This document shows, in pieces, positions 27,667 through 40,200 of a stretch of 64,000 nt of DNA. The first letter of the stretch is position 1. Each line of letters opens with the position of its first letter. Source of the stretch: Mugil cephalus. Taxonomy: Eukaryota; Chordata; Actinopteri; Mugiliformes; Mugilidae. A program made the position numbers and the translations under genes. Below the pieces are notes generated by a model. It made no database searches. It was not told the DNA's origin and worked only from the letters and a program-made list of their open reading frames with translations. The stretch is from positions 16,720,397 to 16,784,396 of the forward strand of contig NC_061790.1 of NCBI RefSeq assembly GCF_022458985.1, in the 5' to 3' direction.

Positions 27667-27875
27667 GTATGCAAAGCATCCAGCATCCAGTATTTGTATG
27701 TTGTTTGTAAGTATAAAAATAAGTATTCTTTAATTATTTCTTACAATAATTATGGATATATATGCAATATTGATTGGTATTTTGCATTAAATGCAGCTAA
27801 TATATAGGTGATTTAGGCTGACTTGAAGGGGCAGAACATGACTCTGATGATGATTTGTTGCTTGTGGATGACGAT

Positions 27876-28036
27876 AGGTGACTGTGTCTCAGTAGGTAGA
27901 GCGGTTAGCGGTTCGATCCCAGGAATGTGCCACTATCCGAAGTGTCCTTGAGCAAAACAATGAACGTTTGTGACTGTAAAGCGCTTTGAGTACCAATAGT
28001 TAAAAAAGTGCCACATAAAAGCAAGACCATTTTCCA
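27876..28036 (+). repeat. tRNA-derived SINE
   Basis: It has a Pol III A box (TCTCAGTAGGTAGAGCG) and B box (GGTTCGATCCC), closer together than in a real tRNA because the anticodon arm is missing. The SINE body follows (CCGAAGTGTCCTTGAGCAA, TAAAGCGCTTTGAGTACC, GTGCCACATAAAAGCAAGACCATTT). It is not a functional tRNA gene. Confidence 0.7.
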
Positions 28037-28876
28037 TTATCTATAGACAATAGTTTAAATTACCGAGCTAACGATTGCTAACTAAGACGAATGCTAACAT
28101 GAGAGAACCGTACTGCAGACACTAATGTAACGTAACGGAATAATCTCCCGGTTATATGTTGCCTCCGCAACCCAGTTAAGGTAAAAACAAAATCTATTCG
28201 ACAAAAATAATGATGCAGTTAAGTCGTGTTTTGTCCAGACAGAGTCTGTTATGAAGTCGACTCTTTTCCACCTGATTCCTGAACATCACTCAATCCAGGT
28301 AGGCGCACAAATATTAAGCGCGGGCAAATGACAAAAAGCAGCATTTTGATGGGATGTTTTTCTTCTCCGCGAGTACAAATAATTTGAAAACTGTTTGTTC
28401 GAAATAAGTACTTGCGTCTTTACCGTATTTGGGTTTGGCTCCACGTACATAAGTTAGTTGTTAGAAGAGACATATTTTGGGTGACTGAAAATTGCAAGTG
28501 AGTATTGTTAGAGAAAATGTTCAAAATGAGTCTTCTGTCAGTTATTAAGTACTTCTCACCAAAGGAAAGTAGGCAGGTAGGTAGGTAGAAAGTTAGAAGT
28601 TGGTTGAGGGTTTCTCACCATAGAAGATCTACAAGGCCACAGTGGCCACACTAAGGATGTTGGTACCTTTTCTTACAGCATGATCAAGAAATTAGTTCCT
28701 TCAGGAAAAAGGAGCTCATTTGTTGCCATTTTGACAGTGATGGCACCGGTGGAGGTCTAAGGCACACTCACAAATATGCTAGGTTCATAAACAACCACTG
28801 AATCATATCACTCACCGTGTACTATGTAGATAGATTGATAGATCTAGCTCTGGTGGTATAAGGAAGGGGGCTCTTC

Positions 28877-28998
<122 letters not shown>

Positions 28999-30617
28999 GA
29001 GATACCTTCAAGGATAAATGGCTTGCAAGATAAAAAAAACAAAAACAAATCGAAGACTGGAAAAACAACGGCAATAAAGTGCAGCTTGAATGATGCTTGT
29101 GTAAGAAAAGCCATTAAGCAGCAGGTCAATAGTAGAGGACAAGCAGCCTGAGTATTAAATTGAAGCTAAAGACAGAAAAGGCCTCTGACAACTTCCTTTT
29201 GGCAGCACTTTATTCATCCGCAGCAGAGCCTTTTCATTAAGCACTGGACATAATAGATGAACCATTGATTCTCTCTTACTCTCTCTTCCTCTCCGTGTCA
29301 CTCCGTCTCTACCAGCCACTGTCAAAAACTACATCTCAGAGTCTCCTACAGTGGTGGGCAATCAAAAACAAACATTCATCTTGATTATAGTCCACTCTAA
29401 GCCACGGGAACAAGATCGGTTTTGTCTATTCATCATGTCACCGCCTCTCTCAGGAGGAACTGGGCTCGGGCTGTGTAGGAGGCAGCGGCTCTTTTCAAAG
29501 GACTCCATTCAGATTATCTCTTCATGTGGAAAATGGGTCAAGAATAAAATCGGGTCGATATGATGGGAGAAAGGTGAGAGATGAAGGAGAGGATGTGATG
29601 ACGTTGTACCCCGAGGCGGTTTGCTGATGTTGCCATTACCCTGTATGATTTTTTTTTCTTCTGTATTTCAGACGAATCCCAAAGCTATTTTGTTTTCACT
29701 GTGTTGTGAATGTTGGGTAAATGCTGAACTTGCACATGAGCCAAATCAGCGGCTGCAATCGTTTAAAGCTCCACAACTCAATGTGAAGTGCCTCAGGATG
29801 CAATAGTACACCCATAATGTAACAGCGGACTGCAGGTACAGAATGAACTCTTGAACTTAGATGATTGTATTCACTGCGGATGCCATGTAACAGCCAACAG
29901 AGTGTCAGAAGAAACCTCTCATGTATGAGGAGACAAAAGGACTCGGGAGGCCTAAGAGTGGAATTGATGTTGTCCTCCATACAGGGATGCATCTTACAGA
30001 AAATGCTGAACCAGAGCTGGAATCAGAGCACCCAGGACCACGAGGAGAATAAAAAAGCCTTGCAGTATGAGAAGAATGTGACCTTTAAGAACATGGGTTT
30101 GACTGTCAAAAGTTTTTCTGAAGTCACTTACCTCAAAGGAGGCAGGAATGGTTGCCCTGCAAAAGGAGAACAAATGAGGGGTTACCCAGCACCTAAACCT
30201 ACACATGGTAGCTATAGACACACCAATGAGTTGTCTCCAGTGCCCATACAGAAGCATTAGGGTTGGGAAACATTAAGCAATTATAAAAACATGGAAGCAA
30301 AAAAAAGCTATCATAACTACACTTCACTATTTCCAATTGGTTTCTTTTCAAATCACAACAGGAAGGTTTGGGGTTTAAACCATGTGCCTTGTTGTTTTTT
30401 TGGCAAATATGTGCATATTAAACCTCTTCATGTTCGACAGGGTCCTTCTCAAGGCTCTCCAGACTTCCCCACTGTGATACGCTCCAGCTCCACTCAGCTA
30501 TGCTTGTCTCTATCCTGTGGAGGATAAAAAAGTAATAGATGTTTCCTTAACTATGTCTCTGTTTTCAAGCAAGGTAGCCAGCAGGCTGCCTTCTTCACTT
30601 GGTTTTGAGTTTTCATC

Positions 30618-31125
30618 AGCCATTTTCTATTACTGCACATCCTCTAGGGTCACAATGGAGTAGAGCATAGGTTTTCAACAGGCGGTCTGTGAACCCTAGG
30701 GGGTTTGTGGAGGCACTGCAGGGGAGGAGCAAAATCTTTTTGTGTATATATATGTATATTTTTGATTATGATGATAATAATAATGTATATTTAGTACTAT
30801 GCCAAGTTTAATATAGAACACATAGTCGGTAGGGGGTCCCTGCTTAATCTCTCCATCAGTCTGGGGGTCTTTAACCTAAAAAACATTGAAGACCCATGGA
30901 CTAGAGCCAATCACAGCAATCACTGGGCAGGAGGCAGGGTACACCAAGAACAGTAAAGCACACGTTTAACACAGAATGGCGAACAAGCATTCACACTCAC
31001 ATCCACACTTACGATCAATTTGCAATCACCAATAGACCTATCTAGCAGGTTTTTGTACTGTGGGAGGAAGCAGGATCACCAGGAGAACCCAGAGAACAAA
31101 CTCTACACAGAAACCTTCTTACTCT
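30618..31125 (+). repeat. Older dispersed vertebrate repeat, interrupted by hAT MITE copy B
   Basis: The left piece reads CATTTTCTATTACTGCACATCCTCTAGGGTCACAATGGAG. After the MITE it resumes with GAGCCAATCACAGC, GGGTACACC, CATTCACACTCACATCCACACTTACG, TGTGGGAGGAAGC and AGAACAAACTCTACACAGAA. I recognise this as a common teleost dispersed repeat; the class is not certain. Confidence 0.6.
30667..30899. mobile_element. hAT-type MITE, copy B, nested in an older repeat
   Basis: It starts ATAGGTTTTCAACAGG and ends ACATTGAAGACCCATGG. It shares the block GTAGGGGGTCCCTGCTTAATC with copy A but lacks the middle of that copy. The flanks AGTAGAGC (30659-30666) and ACTAGAGC (30900-30907) match at 7 of 8 bases. 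It splits an older dispersed repeat, which resumes at 30908. Confidence 0.75.
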
Positions 31126-34100
31126 GACTCTTCAAGCAACATGACATGAGAGTGAAGAGATGAAAAAAAAAAAAACGGATATCTCTTATAATGTCAAATT
31201 TTTATACAGTTGAGTTAATTTGCCCAGCCTCTGAACTAACATGTTGGGCTGTTAATTTTCATGAAAATATCAAAAAATCAGTAACGTACTTTTTTTGCAC
31301 GTTTTGTTCAAAGAACTACCATCGAATTATATATATTGGAGATCCAATTATTAGAAAATATAATATCATACTGTTAGTTTTCTTGTGCTCAGACTACTGT
31401 GAATGAGGTAATTAAGTAAGGGAGGATACTTTTTTGTAGCTAGGTTACAATAACCATCATCTAGCTAGCTAGCTAACTTGTGAGCGAGCTTACTAAACTT
31501 ACTCTTTCAAAAGGCACTCATCTGGCATGCCTAGAGATGTTTAAACCTTCCATGCTCCTGGTTTCTAATAATGATAATAGTAACAATTCAGTTGTGGGTC
31601 ATAAATACCTTTCTCCTCTATCTCCTCTGCCCTCGCTGACAGTATTGACGAGCTCAGTCCTGTCTCAAAAGTTGAACTATTTTCAACTGGATTGCGCCCT
31701 AAGCTCAACAGAAGCTTTTTTTGCTTTGAGTAAAGGCTGACAACACTGGACTTCAAAGGATTGTAAAGGCATGGATTCTTTTCAGTGAAGGCTAGCGATA
31801 TGAAACCTGCACAGCTGGTTTGAAGTGCAGCAAATACAAGCTGAGCTGACCTTTTTTGACTTTTTCCAGTGCTCCAACAATGGAACCAACGTGTTTGATT
31901 CGTCAGTCATTCTTAAGGCACTCCTAATGATATAAAGAGGTGGCAAACCAATAAGTTTTCTGTCTGTAAAATGGAAAAAGATTCACTTACTTAACCAAAA
32001 ACATTCACTTAACCACTTAGCTAAGCCACGCTACCACTCCTAACCGAATCAAGGCCTACAGTATATCATGATCTCATTATGCCCATAGTGTAATGTAATA
32101 CATAATCTATTAAAAAGATAAATACTTCATATAATTAATGGGTACATGTACAGTGTATTGGGCTAAATTATGGTAAACAACTTACTAACATGTTGCTAAG
32201 TGGTGCATTTAATGACGCTTAGGAGATCAGTGGTGCAACATACTCTGTGTGTCTGTATATAGAAACATCATTAAAATGAACTCTGATAAAATGAAAAATT
32301 TAAATGAATAAAGAACAAAATAACACATAACAATTAAACATCAACATTACAGGCATACAGCGTTAGTATTAGTTAATATTTCTGTGTTTACACAGCAAAC
32401 GTTGTTAGTAGCGATGCTCCTATCCTTTAATAAATACCTTATCATTAATGACCACTTTGCTCAATATTGTGCCATCAATTCATAACCAGTACAAAGACTG
32501 AAACAACAACAGATTTGCGTCATCACATCAAGGGCACATTTCTATTCATATTCACGTCATGTTCGCATGCTGCATAAATTGCAACAGGTAATGTATTTTA
32601 CAATACAAAAAAAGTATCTATTATAAATTACAGTAAATACAGCATGAGTTCACCATTTAATTGGTTAGCGCTCAGTGTTTGATAATCTATGTTTCGTTTC
32701 CCTTGCCAGGATTTCTTCTTTATTAATCATGCAAAGGAAGTAACATAAATTATTGATAATGTGCCTTTATTGCATATATATCAATAAGAAAATCAATTAG
32801 AATGAAAAGAAATTGTTTTATTGTAATCTTTTTAATTTGATCAGCTTATTTTTTTTCATTTGTTTCCTGTCAGGCCAGCATCTCCTCTAATCTCTGGGAT
32901 GTTTTATTTTCCTGCGTGTCCCGTGGTTTTGGGTGTTCTTTAACTGGATTTTAATTGGACGGCCGCCATTTTTTTCCCCCCCGCGTTCCCATCAGTGCTG
33001 GTTGCCTCGAGTGTGCTGCCATTTCCATTACTACTTGATGATATTCCCTGAAGTGTCCTCTTACCAGATAATTCAAGAGCAAAGTCCCGGCTCCTCAGTC
33101 ACAAGGATGCACATGACAAGGCTCCGGGGAGGGAGGAGAGTTTATTTGGGCTGCTTATATCAACACCCGCAGTGCATTTTTTACGATCCTGTAAATCTTT
33201 ACTGATTGCCTCTATCAGACAGGTCGTAGGTGGTGGAGTTGTGTACATGTATATGTATATGTGAGTGTGTGTGTTTGTGTGGATGACTCTAACAGGCCGG
33301 CGGCAATTTCACCGCGCATTAGATGTGATGGATCAGCCGCACAGTGCAACACACCTTAGAGCTGCAGGTGTAAAAAAACAGTCAACACATGTATCAAGAA
33401 CCCCGGGAGAGCAGTGTGATCCTGTATGGTGGGATGCGATATGACAGGGGAATAATAATGAAACACAGCTGCTGTCTTACCACTGACCTGGATTGATACA
33501 GTACAAACTGAGATACAGAGGCAGTCAATCCTCCAACACAGCGTGCCTCTAAGTTGAAACACGCTTCATCTAATCCCATTTGTCAACAGCAAAGACGCAC
33601 TCACATTTTAGGGTCGCGGCGTCGAATACAACGTTCAAACGCGCCGAGGCGGCAGCCATTGCCGCCCGGGATGGCTTAACACACAGAAACACGTTCCTGT
33701 GCAGGCACAGACGCACAGGTCAGCACAGTTAGTGAGTGATGCGCTTTGGACTGTCAGCATGACTTACAGTAATAAGACATCAGAACCAGATGCGCCGTGC
33801 ATACAAACAGTTTTAGCTCTTTTGACTTTATCCCCTTTCTGCCACTGAGGTCCCAACTAAAACAACAACAAAAAAAAACACAAAAAAAGCAGGTGATATA
33901 TTTTTCATAGTACATCTCGACTTTGTGTGGGAAGCCAGGCATAAATAATAAACATAATCAGTTTCCTTATTGTTTGTCTTTGATGCTGGAGCAGCCTCCT
34001 TCTGTCAACCTGACTTCATCTATTTCTTCTTTGTTGGCTTTGATGTGCATTTAACGAGCTTATACTCAGTTGTTTAGTATGTTAAGTGGATGCCACTCCG

Positions 34101-34710
34101 CTGAGTGCTGTGTACTCTGTGGATTTTGTCCTGGACTTTTGTGTACTGTGGAACCTCTGGGTTTTGTTCTCGATGCGTCCTACTGTCTTACTACAATGTC
34201 AAAACCTTCTCGAGACAAAATACACGGCGAATCAGACCCTGAAACTAAGAGCTCTCCAAGTAGAGGGGGAAACGAGACGCTTTTTGAGAAGACACCCCCA
34301 CCACCACTTGTTTTGTGTTTTCCTTGACGGAGAGTGTGGAGCAGACGCAGGCGGGAACAGACAATAGGTGACTGAGCCTTTAATGACCTTCCAAGCATTC
34401 AGCTCATTTGACTTTGATGTGTAAAGTAGAACAATGAATAGGGGAGTGGCCGCACTTTAATTTTGGTCTAAATTTCAAACTCAAATGGGTAGAGCATTAA
34501 GTGAACAATACCAAAGTGCAAGGGACTTCCACTCCGTTCCCATGACACAACAGTGCCACCTACTGGTGTATGTCCGTGACTATATGCGCGCATCCTGCTG
34601 GCTCAAGGTACGTTGTACTCATTTCCCTAGCTGCCCCTTTCTGTGAGAGCTTTAAAATTGTATTCTTTGCACACAATAAATACACATCTATTGAGGTCTA
34701 TTGAGGTATA
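31126..34710. other. Intergenic, no gene seen
   Basis: AT-rich to about 32850, then more complex sequence to about 33720 that includes the CpG-dense patch. The last kilobase is ordinary unique-looking DNA. Confidence 0.6.
33580..33720. other. Small CpG-dense patch in the gene desert
   Basis: More than a dozen CpG dinucleotides occur in about 80 bases (GGTCGCGGCGTCG, AAACGCGCCGAGGCGGC, TTGCCGCCCGGG). The surrounding DNA is AT-rich and CpG-poor. There is no exon and no known promoter nearby. Confidence 0.5.
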
Positions 34711-37200
34711 CACCAATCAGCCACAACATTAAAACCACTGACAGGAGAAGTAAATAACACTGACTGTCTTGTGTTACACAGTAAAAAATAAAAAATAAAC
34801 AAAAAATCTACCTTTTGAAGGTATTTACTATCTGCCTTCAGCTTAAAGTTAGCCACCGTGAAAAAGCTCCCTAGAAGCCACTGACAGGGAAGATCTGGAT
34901 TCACATTTAACAAAATCCAGGTAATTCCCCAAAAGAGACCAAACTGACATCAAGATTTGATGAAACGCTTGTTAAGACAGCATAATGTCAGTATGTTGTA
35001 GAGCTGGGTTATTAGCCGGACTTCACTCACTGCTCGTTAATGAAAAGTACTGCGTGTCTATAAAACGCTACTACTGTTTATTTGTAATATTTCATGCCTC
35101 AGGACGCTTTGCTGTTTAATGACGCTTGTAGTATTTAGTGCCTTTGATTCTTGTTTGTCAGTATTTAATTTACATTTGTTGTGTGTTCCAGGGAGGGCTT
35201 TGAAATGATAAGAGAGGAATAATGAAAATCTCCACTAGCCTTATGTTTTATGTGTAAGTACAATTAATACAGAAAATCATGAATACCACTCAGAGATATG
35301 CTCCTCTGCTTCCTGAAGAGGCCTATGAACGTGACTGTGGCAGCCGACTGCATCTCTTTAACTGTTGTGTGCTGTTGCTAGGCTGCCCGCATCAGGCTGT
35401 TGTTTCTCCATCCATCAGAGTTACTGTAAAACATCGTCCAAGCAAGAAAGCAGCCTCTCCTCTCATTTCTGTTCACTGGCCCCCAGATTAAGTCATTTCA
35501 GATGCTGTCTTCCTGTCATGTACCATGCCAGTTTTGAAACCCTACTGAATAATGTGACATGGTTGCCATTGGTGAAATGTCAGCTTGTACACTCTCACTC
35601 TCTACAGTATTTACTCTCTGTGTTTCAAATGTGCATGATCTTTGGAGGGATTGTTTAGTTTATTGTCAGGCTCATTTTAGCTACGCATCCGAGTTACAAC
35701 AACTTCAGATTTTTTCCATTATTTTCAGTAGAAAGGTTAATTAGGACAATTCTGACATTTAATAAATTATTCAAATGAAATGAAATAAAAGAAAAATCAT
35801 TTGGGCTCATTGCTGTAGTCCTGGGTCTCAGCGTTGTGTTCTGTCCACTTCTCTTGTAGATTTGGGATGGCAGTTATTTTCCCTGAAAAACTGACGTCTT
35901 CTATGAAATTTTCACATTTTACAAATTCATGCTACGGGCCAGATTTGACCCTCTGACGGCCGCTTGGACCCACGGGTCGTATGTTTGACACCCCTGGTTT
36001 ATTGAGTAGATAGCTCAGATTCAGTCTATGATATAGTTAGTGCAAAACCTCTAAAATGAACGTCACATTTCAACGTTTTTTAATTAGGTCACGTAAACAG
36101 TGGAGAAAACACAATACAGTAGATGTTCTTACTCGCATTTAGTGGACACATAGCAAATGTTTTGTTTAGTTTTAGCTTCTTCACTCTCTGTTTTTGGTCT
36201 CCACCTACCCCGGAGGCAAATATCTAGCTCTTTACTTAGCAAAGGCTCCACTGAGTTCCTCAGCTAGGTGCTGACTATACCGTCTGCCATCTCGTGCTCC
36301 GCCTCCTGTCTTCAGTCTGTTTATGAGAACTTAAAAGGTGTGGAAGGAAATGGCACAGCAAAGTTGCATCACAACCGCAAAAAGCAACAACAAAGGTAAT
36401 GAAGTATGAAAGGCACTAACTGCTCCACTTAGCTGTATATTTGTTGTTTTGTCCCGACTCTAATCTCTTATAATAATATAATGATAATATTACAATATTA
36501 AAAGAATTAGCTGTAATCCCTTGAGCCCTAGGCTACTTTTTCATAGTTAAGCCTCAAAATAACTTCCCCAGATTTAATTAGTGGCAGCTGCAAATCTATA
36601 CTAAACTGCTAAAAAGAACAAAACTAGGCTAGGCCGTGGATAGGAGACACAATGACTCACAAGCCGCCTCATCTTTTATCAGGCCAAAGTGAGATCTGAA
36701 AAACTTCTAACTAATTAAAAACTGTAACTTATACAGTCACTGGCAGCCTTATAACAAGTGAGTCACTAAACACTGAGAAAGTTCTGAACTGCAACAAAAA
36801 AATAACAACAATCCATTTATCATAGATGCTTTCTTGGCTAAATGTGTCACACTTGGCAACCTTTAAGTGGTTGCATTTATAACAGATATGGCTTGGTTCA
36901 AGTACATTATGGCAACCTTCCTAGTATTGTGTAGGTCTCCCTTGTGCTTCCAAAACAGCTGTGACTCATCACAGAATGGACATGGGCCTTCTGCATCCTG
37001 CTGGGGATGGCTGCTGCCATCAAGGAGCGTCACTGCTATTGGGTGTCTGGTCTGGTCTAGGTGGGTGGTACACGTCTCAGTAACATCCACATGAATGAAT
37101 GCCAAGTCCAAAAGTTTCCCAGCAGAATTGTCACAAGATGATTAATGTTATTTACTTCTCCTGTCAGTGGTTTTTAATGTTGTGTCTGATTGGTGAATAA
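34711..37200. mobile_element. Tc1-like transposon relic with matching inverted termini
   Basis: The left terminus (34711-34765: ACACCAATCAGCCACAACATTAAAACCACTGACAGGAGAAG...) and the right terminus (37144-37198, reverse complement) match almost base for base over about 55 bases and face each other 2.4 kb apart. Next to the right end, 36930-36970 on the minus strand reads like a decayed transposase tail (CTGTTTTGGAAGCACAAGGGAGACC). This terminus is typical of a Tc1-like family widespread in teleosts (from memory). Most of the interior is unrelated AT-rich DNA, so the body has been lost or replaced. Confidence 0.55.
35925..35997 (-). mobile_element. hAT-like transposon end fragment
   Basis: On the minus strand this begins CAGGGGTGTCAAACATACGACCCGTGGG and continues through GAGGGTCAAATCTGGCCCG. 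That is a familiar hAT-type terminus in fish genomes (family knowledge). The other end was not identified. Confidence 0.5.
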
Positions 37201-40200
37201 AACAATAAAACAAAGACAACCTTAAACAAAGTCAACCCTGTGATCACAGCATGAGGCAGCTGGTGCGTGAACAAACAGAATTTCTAAAGCACTTCCTCTT
37301 TTTTTTCAGACCGCAGCCGTGTCTGTTCTGAATGTCGCGCGTGTGTTGAACACCTGAATCTATAATGTGCGATGACAAAAATCAGAGAACACCCAGTTAT
37401 CTCATCAGTTGAGTTTTTATGTCTTTTCCGGCCTTCATCTGTCAGTCAGTCTCACTCCGGCGAGACGCTCCTCCACTTCCCGACACGCGGCACAGGATGA
37501 GCCGCCGTGGGAAGAGTGCTGCTCTAAAATAACCGGCGTTAGGACTCGCACACGCCTTAAACCTGACGGCAAATGCATTATAGATGCCCACTTCACAGCG
37601 TGTCACATCATGCCTTGATTTGCATGCGTACCACGCATTTGATCATCTTCAAGCAGGAGTAACAACCAAAGCCGAGAGATCTGAGAGATTTTCAGCCGCA
37701 GAAGAGGGAGAGTCATGGAGCTCGACACTAATGAACACATCTTTGTGCCGAGCCTCAGAAATGATGTTGAGTTTGTGATGTTTTCTGAAGCGAGGGGGGT
37801 GGGGGGTGTGCTACAGAGCAGGCTTAACTTTGTCTGTATAATTGAACTGCAAGGGATACTTTGGAATGAAAATGGGTTTTATAAGGTGCACTTCCCAAAT
37901 CAAAATTCCAATAAGTGCAAAGAAAAGCAACATTTAACACAAAGAGTAGTGTTGGGTCTGAATAGTTACGTCTTTGATATAACATCTTCACGATTTCTTA
38001 ACAATCTATTGTCACAAGAAATAAAATACAGGTCAAATCCAGCAAATAATAAAATGGTGATCCAGTCTTTTCCAAACATTATTCCACTAAGGCCTAGTTG
38101 CTCCGTTACGTTTTTCTGTTCGACACAGACATTAAAGTCTAAGAAGTTTATATTTGGAGCCTTGCATTCTGTTTCATATTTGAGATGTTACATTTGTTTT
38201 CTTTAACCTAACACACCTCTGACTTGATTAAGCTACGGTTCAATGCTCTATATTTGATGGTGTTGAAAACATCTAAGTCATTGTCTCTAGATAGCCTGTA
38301 TTAAAATTCATGTAGATTTTCTGTAGCCAACCCCTAAACTGTAAATGAAGACCTGAAAGCTTTCAGCATACAGCCCATTTCAGTCTATTTATGTGTCAGT
38401 CCTGATCGTTTTAGTACTGGTGGTGACAGCAAATGCAGTTTGCGCCCAAAACTCCAGGGTCAACAAAACAAAAAAAAAAACAACATGTTTTATGCTGCTT
38501 TCAGCTGAACCCTGTTGGTAGGCAACCTTTGGCATCTAGAAGCCACCAAGGCTGACAGTTGGGCTAAAATAAACTAAATGCGTTTTTACACCGCATGCAG
38601 CATGAGTCTGTGACAGCAGGGCAGAGTGAAAGGATGAAGTAACCTGGATGTGCTGCCCGTGGCCTGCAGCTCTTCATCTAACAGATCACTGAGGCTGCTC
38701 CTCCCTGTTCCATTACTACCTGGAATATTTCAAACTGGTCTGAATGAGCTCACTGCACGCTGTGTTTTCTGTACCTGCTTCATAATAAAAGTCAGTTGAA
38801 GTTTTCAAAGTTTCCATTTCAACCACTGGTGCGGCACATGGTGAGATGAAAGGACGTTCCTCCAGGATCATGGAGCTACATGAAGACGTAGGACTAAGAA
38901 CAATACAGGGGGCCGAGCAGAAAGTGCACAGCTTATGTAGACAATACAAAACACAGCAAACGGTGCAGACAGTGCAGTCAACATTGCCAGCAGCATAAAG
39001 ACCGTACAGTACAGACAGTGCAAAACACACGGGAGTTCACTTATAAAAGACTTTACACAGAACAGAGAGCAACGACTAATAAGAAGACTAGCAGAGTATC
39101 CAATCCAATGCAGTCCAACTTTATTTATAAAGCACTTTAAAACAACCACAGGGCACCGGAGTGCAGTACAGAAGAATAAATAAAAGACAACAAATAAAAG
39201 ACATAACAACTCACATGAGGCATAAATACAAGATAAATTAAACTGGAGTATGAGTGGATGCTGCCGTGGGCGAAACATTGTCATGTCATAATAAAGTGAA
39301 TATTTTTTCTTCAGCATCTGTTGTGTGCGGTGAAACTATTTCTTTTTCTCACAGGTTATGAGTATAGGTTATGATGTTATTGTGGCTGTGGGTGAGTGTG
39401 TCTGTTTGTGTACGTTCAGTCCAGTTTCAGCGAGTCCATGAGTCTGACGTGGTAGTGAAAGTATTCCTCAGGAGGACAAAATGTTTATGTTTTGTATACT
39501 TCTCTATACTCGTCAGCTCTTGTATGATGACAATTTGGCATTCTACATCCATGATTACATTTGCTGTAACTCAATCAAACATTTTTTTTTTCTAGGAATG
39601 TCACCCGAGACACCCAGTTTACACAAGTGTTAATTTTCAAATAGTGTTATATGTCTATCAGTGAGTTGTAGGCTCTGTTATTGTGTTAGCTCATTCAGAG
39701 TTGCGTAGTGACTTAGACATTTATTTGAATAAACGTCTATGAGCCTGCTCCTTTCACATGGAATATTTTTCGCTGGCCTCAAGCCATACACTTAGGGCCA
39801 AGTTGGCCTCTTGTTTTGTTTATCCAGATAAGAAACCTGGTGTTGACATTTAACAAACATTATTAACTCCAGATCGTTCTGATTACGGTATCTTAAAGCA
39901 TGTACAGTAGATGAAGTCTGGCTTACTTGTGTGATATAGACAGTGCAGAGATAGCCTAGTAGTATAGTTTTGAACTAACTCCAACTTCTGTGCCTTTAGC
40001 TGAAGCTCAAACAAAAATAATGTTAAAGGTGAGTTAGAATCAGCAATGACGTAACCCCGCAGCAGAACACATGGAGCACACTGCTATTAAATCCACTGAT
40101 TTTATATTATTCTCAAGGATAGAAGGCGGTTAAAATGATATGCCTGGCTTATCGGTTTGCTGCTGCAATTGCGTTAACAGGCTCAGCAGGACGAGTACTG

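Noticed and set aside
27876-27935. Possible tRNA gene (A and B boxes present)
   Set aside because: Box spacing is too short for an anticodon arm and a SINE body follows, so it is a tRNA-derived SINE.
37715-38206. 163-codon plus ORF, the longest in the desert
   Set aside because: No recognisable motif, no splice or polyA context I can support, and length attainable by chance in 43 kb of non-coding DNA.
38716-39317. Overlapping Cys/Leu-rich minus ORFs (104 and 149 codons)
   Set aside because: They cover a short repeat-like stretch (GTGCAGACAGTGCAGT...) and the repeat tail at 39.1 kb; composition is typical of antisense repeat translation.
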